Made by a program: the position numbers and the translations under genes
Part shown: positions 19,360 to 28,538 of the stretch, piece after piece
How the letters are laid out: every line of letters begins with the position of its first letter
Position numbering within the stretch: the stretch's first letter is position 1
Source: Aliagarivorans taiwanensis DSM 22990
Lineage (GTDB): Bacteria; Pseudomonadota; Gammaproteobacteria; Enterobacterales; Celerinatantimonadaceae
DNA length: 64,000 nucleotides
NCBI RefSeq assembly: GCF_000429505.1
Contig: NZ_AUBZ01000001.1
Location: 124,001-188,000 of the forward strand
Direction of reading: 5' to 3'
Notes under the pieces: generated by a model
The model's input: only the letters and a program-made list of their open reading frames with translations
What the model was told of the DNA's origin: nothing
The model's database searches: none

Positions 19360-20232
19360 CTAGTTAATGCTCAGGCACTTACCCTCGTTGATACGGGCAG
19401 GAAACACCGTCTGCAGGGTCTGAGTTAGCGTATCCCAATCGTCCGCCATCTTGTCGGCCTGCGCTTGGGTGAGCACCGCACCAAACTCTTGCTCACGTAG
19501 ATGCTCGACGCGGGTGTAATGAATCAACGTCACATCAACGCTCTCATCGTCTTGGTAGGCGGCATTAACGTTATCGATATTCTTCTGGGAGTCGTCGACG
19601 AACACAATCTTATCGAAGCTACGCTCAGTTCGCGCCAAGATAAGCTTGAGCATGTCCCCTTTGTCCATACCGGTGGTCATCATCACGCCGCGAGAATAGC
19701 TCAGCTCACGCTTGGGCACTTCCCGATACTCAGGGGTAGGCTCACCTTCTGGAGCAAGTGCCGTGACATCAAAGTTGATACCTTTGCTGAGCAACTCACG
19801 CTCGGTTGCCGCCCGGTACTTTGGCGAGCGAGAGGTCAGAGCCATCATGGTATAGCCATCGTTTTGCCAGTGCTGAATCGTCTCGGGCACCGATACTTCC
19901 ACCAACACCTGCGGGTTGAGCTCGTACAGCAGGCCGATGGCATCTTCGAACAAGCAATCGACTTTCTGCTCGTCAGTGGGCTTCACAGCCAGCTTGCCGC
20001 GCTGCCACTGGTACCAGATATCGCCACCTAGATCGACGCTACTGGTAAGCACGGTATTGTCGATATCCAACACAATCAGCGTGTCTGCCACCGCATGCTG
20101 CTCAAGCTCGGCAGCAACCTTTGCAGTAATGTCGGTGTAGTCATTGGTTTGAATGATTTCGGTGCCCGCAAAGCTCGAGCCAGAGGCTGCCAGCAACACG
20201 CTGGCCGCGAGGTAAGATAGCGCTTTTTTCAT
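19360..20232 (-). CDS. Exported HAD-like phosphatase, DUF2608-type
   Basis: The 290-residue protein has a signal peptide ending SGSSFAG. It has HAD-superfamily motifs: motif I VLDIDNTVLTS (nucleophile Asp in D-x-D-x-T), motif II threonine/serine in MALTSRS, and motif IV VFVDDSQKNIDNV. This matches the DUF2608 group of periplasmic HAD proteins. A phosphatase acting in the periplasm is inferred and the substrate is unknown. AAGGA lies upstream of the ATG at a rather long spacing. It is monocistronic with its own terminator. Confidence 0.8.
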   Translation of the reverse strand: MKKALSYLAASVLLAASGSSFAGTEIIQTNDYTDITAKVAAELEQHAVADTLIVLDIDNTVLTSSVDLGGDIWYQWQRGKLAVKPTDEQKVDCLFEDAIGLLYELNPQVLVEVSVPETIQHWQNDGYTMMALTSRSPKYRAATERELLSKGINFDVTALAPEGEPTPEYREVPKRELSYSRGVMMTTGMDKGDMLKLILARTERSFDKIVFVDDSQKNIDNVNAAYQDDESVDVTLIHYTRVEHLREQEFGAVLTQAQADKMADDWDTLTQTLQTVFPARINEGKCLSIN

Positions 20233-20430
20233 CGACTTGGTGTCCTTATCGTATCAAGCAAGTCCCTATGGTCATGGGAAAGGGGAAACGGAAATGGGCA
20301 GCCGGCTCTTTTGCTGTACTCAGCATGCCTTAGTAGCTCAGGTGGCTGCCCCACCGCCTTCAATATATGACATTTAGATGACGCCGACACCTGCTGTGTG
20401 TATTTTGATTAAGCGCTTGAATTGGTTAGG

Positions 20431-20859
20431 ATGCTGTTCAAACAACCACACCCATATGGCTGCAACATGCTTCCTGCACATCACTCATGGTTAACGCGCT
20501 TTGCCGCCGTGTATCTACTCCTCTGCCTGATACTGACTTGGCAAGCCCTGCTCCCCGACTACTTCGCATTGGCGAGTGTCGGTATGAGCCTGCTCGCCTA
20601 CCTGCTGTACGCCATCGATAAGCGCGCGGCCCGGCTCAAGCGCTGGCGAGTCAGCGAGCAACGACTCCACGTGGTTGCCTTGCTTGGGGGCTGGCCTGGC
20701 GCGGCCTTGGCTCGCCTGCGACTGCGGCACAAAACCCGCAAGCCCAGTTTTAGTGTGGTGTTGTGGCTGTCAGCTCTGCTGCATATTGGAGTTATTGCCG
20801 TGTATATACTTTTTGGGCACTGCAACCATTCTTACTTCGAGCGCTGTTTCACGCTCTAA
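20431..20859 (+). CDS. DUF1294 family membrane protein
   Basis: The product has about 142 residues from the ATG at 20431. A TTG three codons earlier and an ATG at 20467 are alternatives, and none has a clear ribosome-binding site. The DUF1294 pattern is evident: a helix pair, then LLYAIDKRAARLKRWRVSEQRLHVVALLGGWPGAALARLRLRHKTRKPSF, and a last helix. (Key residues are DK, WRV-E, GGWPGA and HKT.) It is an inner-membrane protein of unknown function. Some relatives carry an N-terminal cold-shock domain, absent here. Confidence 0.8.
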   Translation: MLFKQPHPYGCNMLPAHHSWLTRFAAVYLLLCLILTWQALLPDYFALASVGMSLLAYLLYAIDKRAARLKRWRVSEQRLHVVALLGGWPGAALARLRLRHKTRKPSFSVVLWLSALLHIGVIAVYILFGHCNHSYFERCFTL

Positions 20860-20964
20860 TTCAAGCTCTGGTTCAAGCTCTGGGCCAGATAGTCGCATAT
20901 CGCAGCTTGGCGCAGCGCAACAGATTTGCCATACTGCCCGGGCTTTTTATCGTTAGTCTGAATT

Positions 20965-21660
20965 ATGCTTCGTTATCTGTTGTTCTCGAGCCTGTTGATG
21001 TTAACCACTCACGCCATCGCCCTTCCCCGCCCTTTTGTGGCTAACTATGTCGCTTCATTGAAAGGCGTAAGCCTCGGTAAAGCCCACCGCGAGCTGCTCG
21101 ACCTCGGCGATGGCTACTACCAGCTGCGCGATGATGGCTCCACAGCGCTTGCCGGGCGCAGCAACCAATACCGCTCGCAGATGCGCATTGTCGACGACAA
21201 GGTTGTGGTTGAGCGCTTTAGCAGCCAGAAGTCTCGTTTACTGGGCAGCAACACCTGTAAGGGCTTTATCGATGGTGATGGCCAGTTTCAGATCCGCTTT
21301 AATGACAAATCCCATCCCGAGCTCGAAGACTTCCATGCGTATTCCGAACTGCTAGACCCAGCCGCCATGGCGATGCAGCTCTACCTCGACATCAAGCAGG
21401 GCGAGACCGAGATGCACTACTGGGTTGTTGATGTGGAGAAAGTCGAGCAGCACCGGGTAAGCTTTATCGAAGAGCAAACCATCGACACGGAGCTCGGCCG
21501 CTATCGCACCTTGGTGTTCGAGCACTGGAAGCGCGATGGCCGTTACAACAAACTGTGGCTTGCCCCAGAGCTGGACTATCAGCTGGTAAAAGCCGAAGTA
21601 GTTAAAGGCAATATCCATTGGGGCACCGTTGAGTTGACCCAACTTGAGTTCACCGATTAG
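20965..21660 (+). CDS. DUF3108 domain protein, first copy
   Basis: This 231-residue exported protein (signal LLFSSLLMLTTHAIA) has the DUF3108 fold. Hallmarks are FVANYVASLKGVSLGKAHREL near the start of the mature part and KLWLAPELDYQLVKAEVVKG near the end. DUF3108 proteins are periplasmic or outer-membrane beta-rich proteins without assigned activity. It is followed 38 bases later by a paralogue, so the two form a tandem pair and probably one transcript. Confidence 0.8.
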   Translation: MLRYLLFSSLLMLTTHAIALPRPFVANYVASLKGVSLGKAHRELLDLGDGYYQLRDDGSTALAGRSNQYRSQMRIVDDKVVVERFSSQKSRLLGSNTCKGFIDGDGQFQIRFNDKSHPELEDFHAYSELLDPAAMAMQLYLDIKQGETEMHYWVVDVEKVEQHRVSFIEEQTIDTELGRYRTLVFEHWKRDGRYNKLWLAPELDYQLVKAEVVKGNIHWGTVELTQLEFTD

Positions 21661-21698
21661 CCGCCAATCAGGCCTAACTTGGAAAGGGAGACGGCGCT

Positions 21699-22487
21699 TT
21701 GCCATACTTGAGCAACACTTCATCGACAAGCTTCGAGGCCAGATTGATACGTATTCTGTTGGTATTGCTGTGTTTGAGCCCGCTGCTGAGTGCAACGAGC
21801 TACGCCCAGATCCAACCCTTCGAGGCCCGCTATCAGGCCAAGTTTAAAGGGGTGCCCATCGGCTCGGGTGAGCGACGCCTGAGTCTGCTACCCGGCGGTG
21901 AGTATCAATTAGAGAACCGCGCCAGTGCCCTTGGCGGCAGCATGACCTACGATGTCACCGCGCGCTTTGAGTACCAACAGCAAACGATCGTATCCCTCGG
22001 TTATCATCACACCCAAACGGCGCCGTTTAAAAAGCTCAGCGCCCGCGGCTTTCCCGATCGTAAGGGCGGCTTGATCGTGGTATTTGATAACAAAGAGCGC
22101 ATGCACTTCCCGCCAGAGGAAGACCAAACCAGCCAGCTACTCGATGCAGCCAGCTTCTCAGTACAGCTGCAGCACGATATCAAACGCGGCCTGACCGACA
22201 TTACCTACTACTACAACACCCTCGATGAGATGGATAAGCATCGCTTTGAGGTCTTGGGTAACGAGCAGGTCACCACCCAGTTGGGCAGCTTCGATACGGT
22301 CAAGGTTGAGCAACGCAAAAACGACAGCCGAGTCACCTATTTATGGCTGGCCCCCGCGCTTGATTATCAGGTGGTAAAAGCGGAGATCGTGCGCAAAGGC
22401 AAAAGTTGGGCAACCCTTGAGACCACCTACTTAAAGATTGCCGACGATATCTTACTCACCAGCAAATCCAGTGATGACCGCTCATAG
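21699..22487 (+). CDS. DUF3108 domain protein, second copy
   Basis: The 262-residue product begins at a TTG with AAAGGGAG nine bases upstream; no ATG lies nearby in frame. A hydrophobic signal (IRILLVLLCLSPLLSATSYAQ) precedes FEARYQAKFKGVPIGSGERRL. The C-terminal LWLAPALDYQVVKAEIVRKG mirrors the first copy, so the pair arose by duplication but has diverged widely. Its 3' end overlaps that of the convergent lysR-type gene by 6 bases. Confidence 0.8.
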   Translation: MPYLSNTSSTSFEARLIRILLVLLCLSPLLSATSYAQIQPFEARYQAKFKGVPIGSGERRLSLLPGGEYQLENRASALGGSMTYDVTARFEYQQQTIVSLGYHHTQTAPFKKLSARGFPDRKGGLIVVFDNKERMHFPPEEDQTSQLLDAASFSVQLQHDIKRGLTDITYYYNTLDEMDKHRFEVLGNEQVTTQLGSFDTVKVEQRKNDSRVTYLWLAPALDYQVVKAEIVRKGKSWATLETTYLKIADDILLTSKSSDDRS

Positions 22488-23417
22488 GCTTGCCGCATCC
22501 ACCACGTCTAATTGACTGAGTTCGCTGTCTTTCCAGAAGGCATCAGCTTGCTGCTGCAACCAGCCGCAAAAGCGGCGGTTCTTGTCCCTACGCATCGCCA
22601 CCTCTGGTGCAACCATGTAGTAGCGATAGCGCGAGCGCACCATCTTATCGCCCACAATCACCAGGGTTCCCTGTTTCACATAGCGCCACGCCAGTGAGTG
22701 GCGCACCAACGCCACCCCCTGCACTGCTAACGCGCCTTCCACCTGTAGCTGCGAACCTTGATAGCGTAAGCTCGCCTGCGGCGGGCCACAGCGCTCCCCT
22801 ACCGCATCAAACCAGCCCTGCCAGCTCATATCCGGTAGCGTATCTTCCAGCAGGGTCGCCCGCGCCAGATCGCCCAAGCCTTCAATACCGTGTTGCTGTA
22901 GGTACATGGGATGGGCCACCGGGTAGAGCACATCGTTCATCAGCTCTTCACAAAAAAGGCCCGTGCTTGGCGCCGGGCTAAAGCGAACACAGAGATCGAT
23001 GGGCTGACGCGAGAAGTCCACCTTCTCCTCGGCGGTTTGCAGCAGTACCTGTAGGTCGGGGTTGAGCTGTTGGAACTCGCCAAGCCGAGGGATCAGCCAT
23101 TGATGGGCAAACGAGGCAAGGGTGGAAATCGCCAGTTTACCGGGCTCCGGGTCACCGCGCAGCTCAGCGATGCCCCGCTCGATATGATGAAAGCCCTTCT
23201 CGGTATGCGCCAGCAGCTGCTTCCCCACCGCAGTAAGCGTTACCTCACGGTGCCCGCGCTCAAATAAGCTCATATCCAGCCAGCTCTCGAGGCTGCGGAT
23301 CTGCTGGCTGACCGCAGCCGAGCTAACAAACAGCGCTTGTGCGGCTTGCTTAAAGCTGCCGAGGCTGGCAGCAACATAGAAGTAATACAGCGATTGCAAA
23401 GGCGGCAAGCGTTCCAT
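22482..23417 (-). CDS. LysR-family transcriptional regulator
   Basis: This 311-residue regulator has an N-terminal winged helix-turn-helix (FKQAAQALFVSSAAVSQQIRSLE) and a GcvA-like effector-binding domain. The style resembles GcvA/TrpI-type LysR proteins (PPLQSLYYFYVAASLGSFKQAA). Targets are unknown; the divergent neighbour is a DUF1127 gene about 120 bases away, which is the usual first candidate for LysR control. It converges on the DUF3108 pair. Confidence 0.88.
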   Translation of the reverse strand: MERLPPLQSLYYFYVAASLGSFKQAAQALFVSSAAVSQQIRSLESWLDMSLFERGHREVTLTAVGKQLLAHTEKGFHHIERGIAELRGDPEPGKLAISTLASFAHQWLIPRLGEFQQLNPDLQVLLQTAEEKVDFSRQPIDLCVRFSPAPSTGLFCEELMNDVLYPVAHPMYLQQHGIEGLGDLARATLLEDTLPDMSWQGWFDAVGERCGPPQASLRYQGSQLQVEGALAVQGVALVRHSLAWRYVKQGTLVIVGDKMVRSRYRYYMVAPEVAMRRDKNRRFCGWLQQQADAFWKDSELSQLDVVDAASL

Positions 23418-23536
23418 CAGATAAGTTTTCCTTAACTCACTGCCAAAATTCCACGTTTGTCAGTATAGCGCCCCCTGGTCAAACTAAGTCAAGAGAATAA
23501 AGCATCAATGAAGTTAGCCAAATAAAGGGAGGGCTT

Positions 23537-23743
23537 ATGTCAGTCGCCAGCAAAACCACAGAGCAAAGTCGTGAAGTTAGCTTTACTAACCTGATAATGG
23601 ATTATTTGAAACAGATTAAGATGGCTTATCGTAAACAGCGCAGTCGCCGAGCATTAGCCACGCTCAGCCCTCATCAGCTAAAAGACATTGGCTTAAGCCG
23701 CGCTGATGCAATAAATGAGGCCAGCAAGCCGTTTTGGCGTTGA
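23537..23743 (+). CDS. DUF1127 domain small protein
   Basis: The 68-residue protein ends in the DUF1127 (YjiS-like) motif: arginine-rich QRSRRALATLSPHQLKDIGLSRADA. Members of the family are small, basic, and in other bacteria affect RNA turnover or phosphate and carbon metabolism; the function here is unknown. AAAGGGAGG precedes the ATG. It is divergent from the LysR gene and followed by a terminator. Confidence 0.85.
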   Translation: MSVASKTTEQSREVSFTNLIMDYLKQIKMAYRKQRSRRALATLSPHQLKDIGLSRADAINEASKPFWR

Positions 23744-23774
23744 ACACTTTGAGCACGTTGAACACTTTGACCAC
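23739..23774. repeat. Two tandem 18-bp units at the end of the DUF1127 gene
   Basis: GTTGAACACTTTGAGCAC is followed directly by GTTGAACACTTTGACCAC (one mismatch), spanning the stop codon. It is a small local duplication of no evident function. Confidence 0.75.
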
Positions 23775-23785
23775 TTAGAGAAAAC

Positions 23786-23814
23786 AAAGCCCCTAACACT
23801 GAGGGGCTTTGGCT
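23786..23814 (+). terminator. Terminator after the DUF1127 gene
   Basis: An AAAGCCCCT/AGGGGCTTT-type stem (loop region AACACTG) lies about 40 bases after the stop. It is followed by a TTT-containing stretch. Confidence 0.8.
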
Positions 23815-24037
23815 TTATGGCGGCGATATATCCATATGACCAGAACAATCGTCCATTTTACAGACATAAAAATCATACTACCTCCAGCGATAAGTTTAGC
23901 GCCCGAGTAGGAGCTTTGCTCGCTTTAGCTGCGCTTTCAACAACTCAGCCAACGGCCCATCAAATAAGCAACTAGTCATTGTCAGCCCGTTGTAAGGCGT
24001 GTCACACTAACCGCTGTGTTCGCCATCGGTAGCCTTT

Positions 24038-24886
24038 ATGTCGTCGGTCCCAAGCTCAATACCCAAGACCATCCTTATTACCGGCTGTTCCAGTGGAATT
24101 GGCCTCTATAGCGCCCAGCAGTTACAGCAAGATGAGCGTTTCACGGTCATCGCCAGTTGCCGCAATCCAAAAGATGTGGCTCGCCTCAATCAGCAAGGGA
24201 TTACCTGTGTCCAGCTAGATTTGGACGATGAAGCGAGTATCGAGCAAGGCTGGCAACACGCCTTGGAGCTGGCAGACGGTAAGCTATTCGCCCTGTTTAA
24301 CAACGGTGCCTATGGCCAATGCGGCGCCCTCGAGGATTTACCCACTCAGGCGCTACGCCAACAGTTTGAGAGCAACTTTTTCGGCTGGCATCATCTCAGC
24401 CGCCTGGCCATTGCGCATATGCTTGAGCAAGGCGAAGGACGCATCATCCAAAACTCTTCGGTACTTGGCTTGGTGGCCATGCCCCATCGCGGCGCCTATA
24501 TCGCTAGTAAGTTTGCGCTGGAAGGTTACACCGATACCCTGCGCCTGGAGCTGGCCGATACCCCGATTCAGATAAGCTTGATTGAGCCGGGGCCGATCCG
24601 CAGTGCGTTCCGGCAAAATGCGCTGTCGGTGTTCCAGCGAACCATCGACTCGGCAGCGTCACGTCACCGCTTGGCCTATCAGGGCACCATCGACCGTTTG
24701 GCCAAGCCCGGCGACAGCAACCGCTTCACTCTGGGTCCCGAGGCCGTACATCAAAGCCTGCTCAAGGCACTGCTGAGCCAGCGCGCCAAGCCGCGTTATT
24801 GCGTCACTTTTCCTACTTACTTGTTTACCTTTTTGCGCCGGATACTGCCGACTCGCCGGCTCGACAACCTACTGGTTAAGGGCTAA
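24038..24886 (+). CDS. SDR-family oxidoreductase, YbbO-like
   Basis: The 282-residue product has TGCSSGIG near residue 15, the NNGA variant (FNNGAYGQ) of the NNAG motif, and the catalytic YIASK with the upstream serine in NSSVLG. The PGPIRSAF segment after the active site is typical of YbbO and related NADP-dependent reductases of aldehydes or retinal-like substrates. The substrate is not known here. It is followed two bases later by the TraB/GumN gene, suggesting coupling. Confidence 0.85.
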   Translation: MSSVPSSIPKTILITGCSSGIGLYSAQQLQQDERFTVIASCRNPKDVARLNQQGITCVQLDLDDEASIEQGWQHALELADGKLFALFNNGAYGQCGALEDLPTQALRQQFESNFFGWHHLSRLAIAHMLEQGEGRIIQNSSVLGLVAMPHRGAYIASKFALEGYTDTLRLELADTPIQISLIEPGPIRSAFRQNALSVFQRTIDSAASRHRLAYQGTIDRLAKPGDSNRFTLGPEAVHQSLLKALLSQRAKPRYCVTFPTYLFTFLRRILPTRRLDNLLVKG

Positions 24887-24888
24887 CC

Positions 24889-25752
24889 GTGACTCGTTAC
24901 CTTAAATCGCTGCTCACCCTGTTCTACATCTTCGGCTCCGCCAGCAGTTACGCGGAGCCGGTGCTTTGGCTGGCCCAGAAGGGCCAGCAGCAGCTCTACT
25001 TGTTTGGCTCGGTCCATCTGGCAAAGCCAGATATCTATCCACTACCGAGCCGCTATCTCGACTTATTCGATGCTAGCGTGCGTTTGGTGATTGAAACCGA
25101 CGTGCGCAACTTCAGCGCCGAAGACCAAAAGCTGATGCTAAGCCTGGTGCGCGCCGATGCAGACCAGGACTTGCAAGCCTTGTTGGGTGATGCCCGCTTT
25201 GAGCAGCTGCAGCAAATTGCCCAGCAGTTAGGCCTGCGCGGTCAGCTGCAAGCCTATCAACCGTGGTATCTGGCCATGCTAATTAGCATGCAGCAGATCA
25301 AGAGCCTCGGTTATCGCGCTAGTGAAGGGCTCGATCTGCACTTTATCCACCGCGCCAGCGACCAGCAAAAGCGCATAGTCAGCCTGGAGACGCCGGCAGA
25401 GCAGATCCATACCCTATCCAGCCTGGAGAGCATCGAACTGGAGCTGCTGACCCAGACCATCGACGACTTTGACAAGGTGCCCGAACTGTTCGGCAAGTTG
25501 ATTCAGCACTGGCAAGGCGGCAATCATCAGGCCCTCTATCAACTGCTGATTGACGACCCGATGTACCAGCAAGAGCAACCAGAAGTTATCAACAAACTGT
25601 TGTTTGAGCGCAACCGGAACTGGATGGATACGCTAAGCACCCTACAAGGGCGCAGCTTCATAGTTGTGGGAGCGCTGCATTTATATGGCGAGCAAGGCTT
25701 GCTAACCTTACTGAAAGAACAAGACTTTAGCATTTCCGAAGTCACCCCCTAG
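24889..25752 (+). CDS. TraB/GumN family putative metalloprotease-like protein
   Basis: The 287-residue product starts at a GTG with a signal peptide ending SSYAEP. It has the family's TIKI/TraB motifs: LFGSVHLAKP near the start with the histidine, LVIETD in the following strand, and the C-terminal VVGALHLYGEQGL with a second GxLH motif. In TIKI homologues these histidines and acidic residues form a metal-dependent protease site. Here the role is unknown, probably periplasmic. It is followed by psiE. Confidence 0.8.
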   Translation: MTRYLKSLLTLFYIFGSASSYAEPVLWLAQKGQQQLYLFGSVHLAKPDIYPLPSRYLDLFDASVRLVIETDVRNFSAEDQKLMLSLVRADADQDLQALLGDARFEQLQQIAQQLGLRGQLQAYQPWYLAMLISMQQIKSLGYRASEGLDLHFIHRASDQQKRIVSLETPAEQIHTLSSLESIELELLTQTIDDFDKVPELFGKLIQHWQGGNHQALYQLLIDDPMYQQEQPEVINKLLFERNRNWMDTLSTLQGRSFIVVGALHLYGEQGLLTLLKEQDFSISEVTP

Positions 25753-25766
25753 CCCAAGGAGCCGGT

Positions 25767-26240
25767 ATGGATAAAGACTCGCACAATGATATGTCGCTGC
25801 ATCAGGAACTGCCCACTCATCATTCCGATCCGCTGATCGCCTTCTACCATCGGATCATTCGGCTGTGCATCAAAATTTTGGCCGCGCTGATGGTGCTGGT
25901 CATTCTCTGGGGAATTGGTGATGTTATCTACGTGCTCTACCAACGCTTGATTGCGCCACCGTTTATGCTGCTAAACATCAACGATATCTTCTATACCTTC
26001 GGCGCCTTTATGGCAGTGCTGATTGCGGTGGAAATCTTTATCAATATCCGCCTGTATTTGGAAGCCAATGTCTTCCCGGTGCGCTTGGTGGTTGCCACAG
26101 CCTTGATGGCAGTGGCCCGAAAGGTGATTGTATTGGATGTCGATAAGCTCGATGCTACCTACATCTTCGCCATTGCCGCCACGGTATTGGCATTAGGGGT
26201 TACCTACTGGCTAATGGGCCATCATCACAACGGCCGTTAA
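25767..26240 (+). CDS. psiE: Phosphate-starvation-inducible PsiE family protein
   Basis: The 157-residue membrane protein has four predicted helices (ILAALMVLVILWGIGDVIYVLY, IFYTFGAFMAVLIAVEIFINI, VVATALMAVARKVIVLD, FAIAATVLALGVTYWLM). It has the PsiE-family pattern NINDIFYTFGAF and YLEANVFPVRLVVATALMAVARK (key residues only). In E. coli it is induced by phosphate starvation; its function is unknown. AAGGAGC lies before the ATG, 14 bases after the TraB/GumN stop. Confidence 0.85.
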   Translation: MDKDSHNDMSLHQELPTHHSDPLIAFYHRIIRLCIKILAALMVLVILWGIGDVIYVLYQRLIAPPFMLLNINDIFYTFGAFMAVLIAVEIFINIRLYLEANVFPVRLVVATALMAVARKVIVLDVDKLDATYIFAIAATVLALGVTYWLMGHHHNGR

Positions 26241-26391
26241 GCACCTCACTTAACTCAAGGCGTTAATCGCGTCTTACCTGCAAAGCAGTGGAGAGTGTTT
26301 GAACAATTAAACCGCCTCCGCTGCTTTCTCAATTGCACTGTTCAAAAGGGTCGATTATAAAGAAATAAAACGTGTGATAGGAGCCACTACT

Positions 26392-26967
26392 ATGTCCGAT
26401 GATTTTGACCTGTTCCAACAGGAAATGGCTGGCATCACGCCGATAAAGCAAGACGCCCTCCCGCAAACCAAGCGCCCACTCGACAAGCAAAACCGCTTGG
26501 CGCGCCAACAAGCCGCCGAGCACAGCAATGAGCCCGACAAAGAGTACCTGTCGCTGGATTACGTGGAGCTGATCCATCCAGAAGACACCGTCGCCTACAA
26601 AAAAGACGGTGTGCAGGAAGGGGTATTCAAGAAGCTGCGCCTTGGTAAATATGAGGTGCAAGCGCGCCTTGACCTACACCAACACCGCCTTGAGCAAGCG
26701 CGCACTGAAATCCTTAACTTTATTAAAGAGTGCCAACGCCTGCAGCTGCGCAGCGTGCTGATCGTTCATGGTAAGGGGCGTACCACCCAGCCACCGGCGT
26801 TAATGAAAAGCTACGTAAGCCAGTGGTTGACTCAAATCGACCAGGTATTGGCCACCCACAGCGCCATTGGTGCCCATGGCGGAACCGGTGCCTTGTACGT
26901 GCTACTGAAAAAAGGCGCCGAACAAAAGCTTGAGAACCGCGAACGGCACGCGCGTCGCCTCGCCTAA
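26392..26967 (+). CDS. smrA: Smr-domain DNA endonuclease SmrA-like protein
   Basis: I place the start at the ATG 26392 with GATAGGAG upstream; an earlier GTG gives only six more residues. The product is 191 residues, close to E. coli SmrA. The basic linker (DKQNRLARQQAAE) precedes the Smr domain, with LDLHQHRLEQARTEI (the LDLH motif) and the nearby VLIVHGKG motif. Smr domains in this family show nicking endonuclease activity. The assignment to SmrA rather than SmrB rests on overall layout. Confidence 0.8.
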   Translation: MSDDFDLFQQEMAGITPIKQDALPQTKRPLDKQNRLARQQAAEHSNEPDKEYLSLDYVELIHPEDTVAYKKDGVQEGVFKKLRLGKYEVQARLDLHQHRLEQARTEILNFIKECQRLQLRSVLIVHGKGRTTQPPALMKSYVSQWLTQIDQVLATHSAIGAHGGTGALYVLLKKGAEQKLENRERHARRLA

Positions 26968-27021
26968 CCAGCAACGCGCCGCCTAACAGACCAGATTGAG
27001 TCAGATATAGAAAGGAAACCC

Positions 27022-28509
27022 ATGTCTAAACCTGCCTACCAGCAACTCTGCGATCACTACCAGAAGCTCGACCACTTTAATCACCTAGCCGCCATCTGCG
27101 GCTGGGACCAAGCCACCATGATGCCAAGCGGCGGTAACCAAGCACGCTCAGAAGCCATGGCCACCTTATCGCTGCAAATCCACGAGCTGGCAACCGCCCC
27201 GCAACTGGCAGAGCTATTCGATAAAGCCCAAGATGAATCGCTGGACGCCGAGCAACACGCCAGCCTGCGCGAGATGCAGCGCCACTGGCGACAAGCCACG
27301 GTATTACCGGCCGATCTGGTCAAGGCCAAGTCACTGGCTGGCTCCAAGTGTGAGCATGCCTGGCGCGAACAACGCCCCAACAACGACTGGCAAGGCTTTG
27401 AGAAGAACTGGGCCGAAGTGGTTCGCCTGTCCCAGCAAGAAGCACAGATCCGCGCCGAGGCCGCTGGCCTAAGCCCCTACGATGCGATGCTGGAACTGTA
27501 TGAGCCCGGGGTAACCAGCGCCGAGCTCGACACCCTGTTCAGCGAGGTTAAGCAATGGCTACCACCGCTGATCGATCAGGTCATCGACAAGCAAGCCAGT
27601 GAGAGCTTGATTCAACCGACTGGCTGCTTCCCAGTGGCCCAGCAAAAGGCGCTGGGGCTAGAAGTGATGCAGACCCTGCAGTTCGACTTCAGCCATGGCC
27701 GCTTAGACGAAAGCGTGCATCCCTTCTGCGGCGGGGTAAAATCGGACGTACGTTTGACCACCCGTTACCACGACAGTGACTTTGTGCAATCGCTGATGGG
27801 CATCGTTCACGAAACCGGCCATGCCCGCTACGAACAGGGGCTACCTCATCATCTGGCAGGTCTACCAGTGGGCGAAGCGCGCTCCATGGGCATCCATGAG
27901 TCACAGTCGCTGTTCTTCGAGATGCAACTGGGCCGCAGCGAACCCTTTATCGCCATGCTCAGCAAATTGGCCAACAAGCACTTTGTCGACACCCCCTCCA
28001 AGGTGCTCACCCAAGATAACTTCCATAAGCTCTATACCCGGGTGAAAAAAGACTTTATCCGGGTCGACGCCGACGAGCTCACCTACCCCGCCCATGTCAT
28101 CCTGCGCTACGAGATTGAGCGCGACCTAATGAACGGCACCCTCGACCACCGCGACGTGCCCGAGCTGTGGGATAGCAAGATGCAGCAGTATTTAGGGCTA
28201 TCCACCCAAGGCAATTTCAAAAACGGCTGTATGCAAGATATTCACTGGACCGATGGTGCCTTTGGCTACTTCCCGTCCTACACCCTCGGCGCGATGTATG
28301 CTGCGCAGTTTATGGCCGCGATGAAGCAACAGTTAGATGTAGAAGGCTTAATTGCAAAGGGCGAGTTGACGCCTATCTTTGATTGGCTGAGCAGCCAGAT
28401 TTGGAAGAAAGCCAGTTTGTTAAGCACCGGGGAGCTGGTTCAGCAAGCGACCGGAGAGAAGCTCAATGCCAGATATTTCCAGCAGCACTTGAGAGAGCGC
28501 TACCTATAA
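27022..28509 (+). CDS. M32 family metallocarboxypeptidase
   Basis: The 495-residue protein is a thermostable-carboxypeptidase (Taq-like) M32 peptidase. The zinc motif HETGH is at residues 263-267, with a second zinc ligand expected in the GIHESQSLFFE stretch about 30 residues later. Length agrees with the family (about 490-510). It removes C-terminal amino acids from peptides in the cytoplasm. GAAAGGAAACCC precedes the ATG. It stands alone in the cluster. Confidence 0.93.
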   Translation: MSKPAYQQLCDHYQKLDHFNHLAAICGWDQATMMPSGGNQARSEAMATLSLQIHELATAPQLAELFDKAQDESLDAEQHASLREMQRHWRQATVLPADLVKAKSLAGSKCEHAWREQRPNNDWQGFEKNWAEVVRLSQQEAQIRAEAAGLSPYDAMLELYEPGVTSAELDTLFSEVKQWLPPLIDQVIDKQASESLIQPTGCFPVAQQKALGLEVMQTLQFDFSHGRLDESVHPFCGGVKSDVRLTTRYHDSDFVQSLMGIVHETGHARYEQGLPHHLAGLPVGEARSMGIHESQSLFFEMQLGRSEPFIAMLSKLANKHFVDTPSKVLTQDNFHKLYTRVKKDFIRVDADELTYPAHVILRYEIERDLMNGTLDHRDVPELWDSKMQQYLGLSTQGNFKNGCMQDIHWTDGAFGYFPSYTLGAMYAAQFMAAMKQQLDVEGLIAKGELTPIFDWLSSQIWKKASLLSTGELVQQATGEKLNARYFQQHLRERYL

Positions 28510-28538
28510 ACCGGCGAACGACATTGCTCAATATGCAG

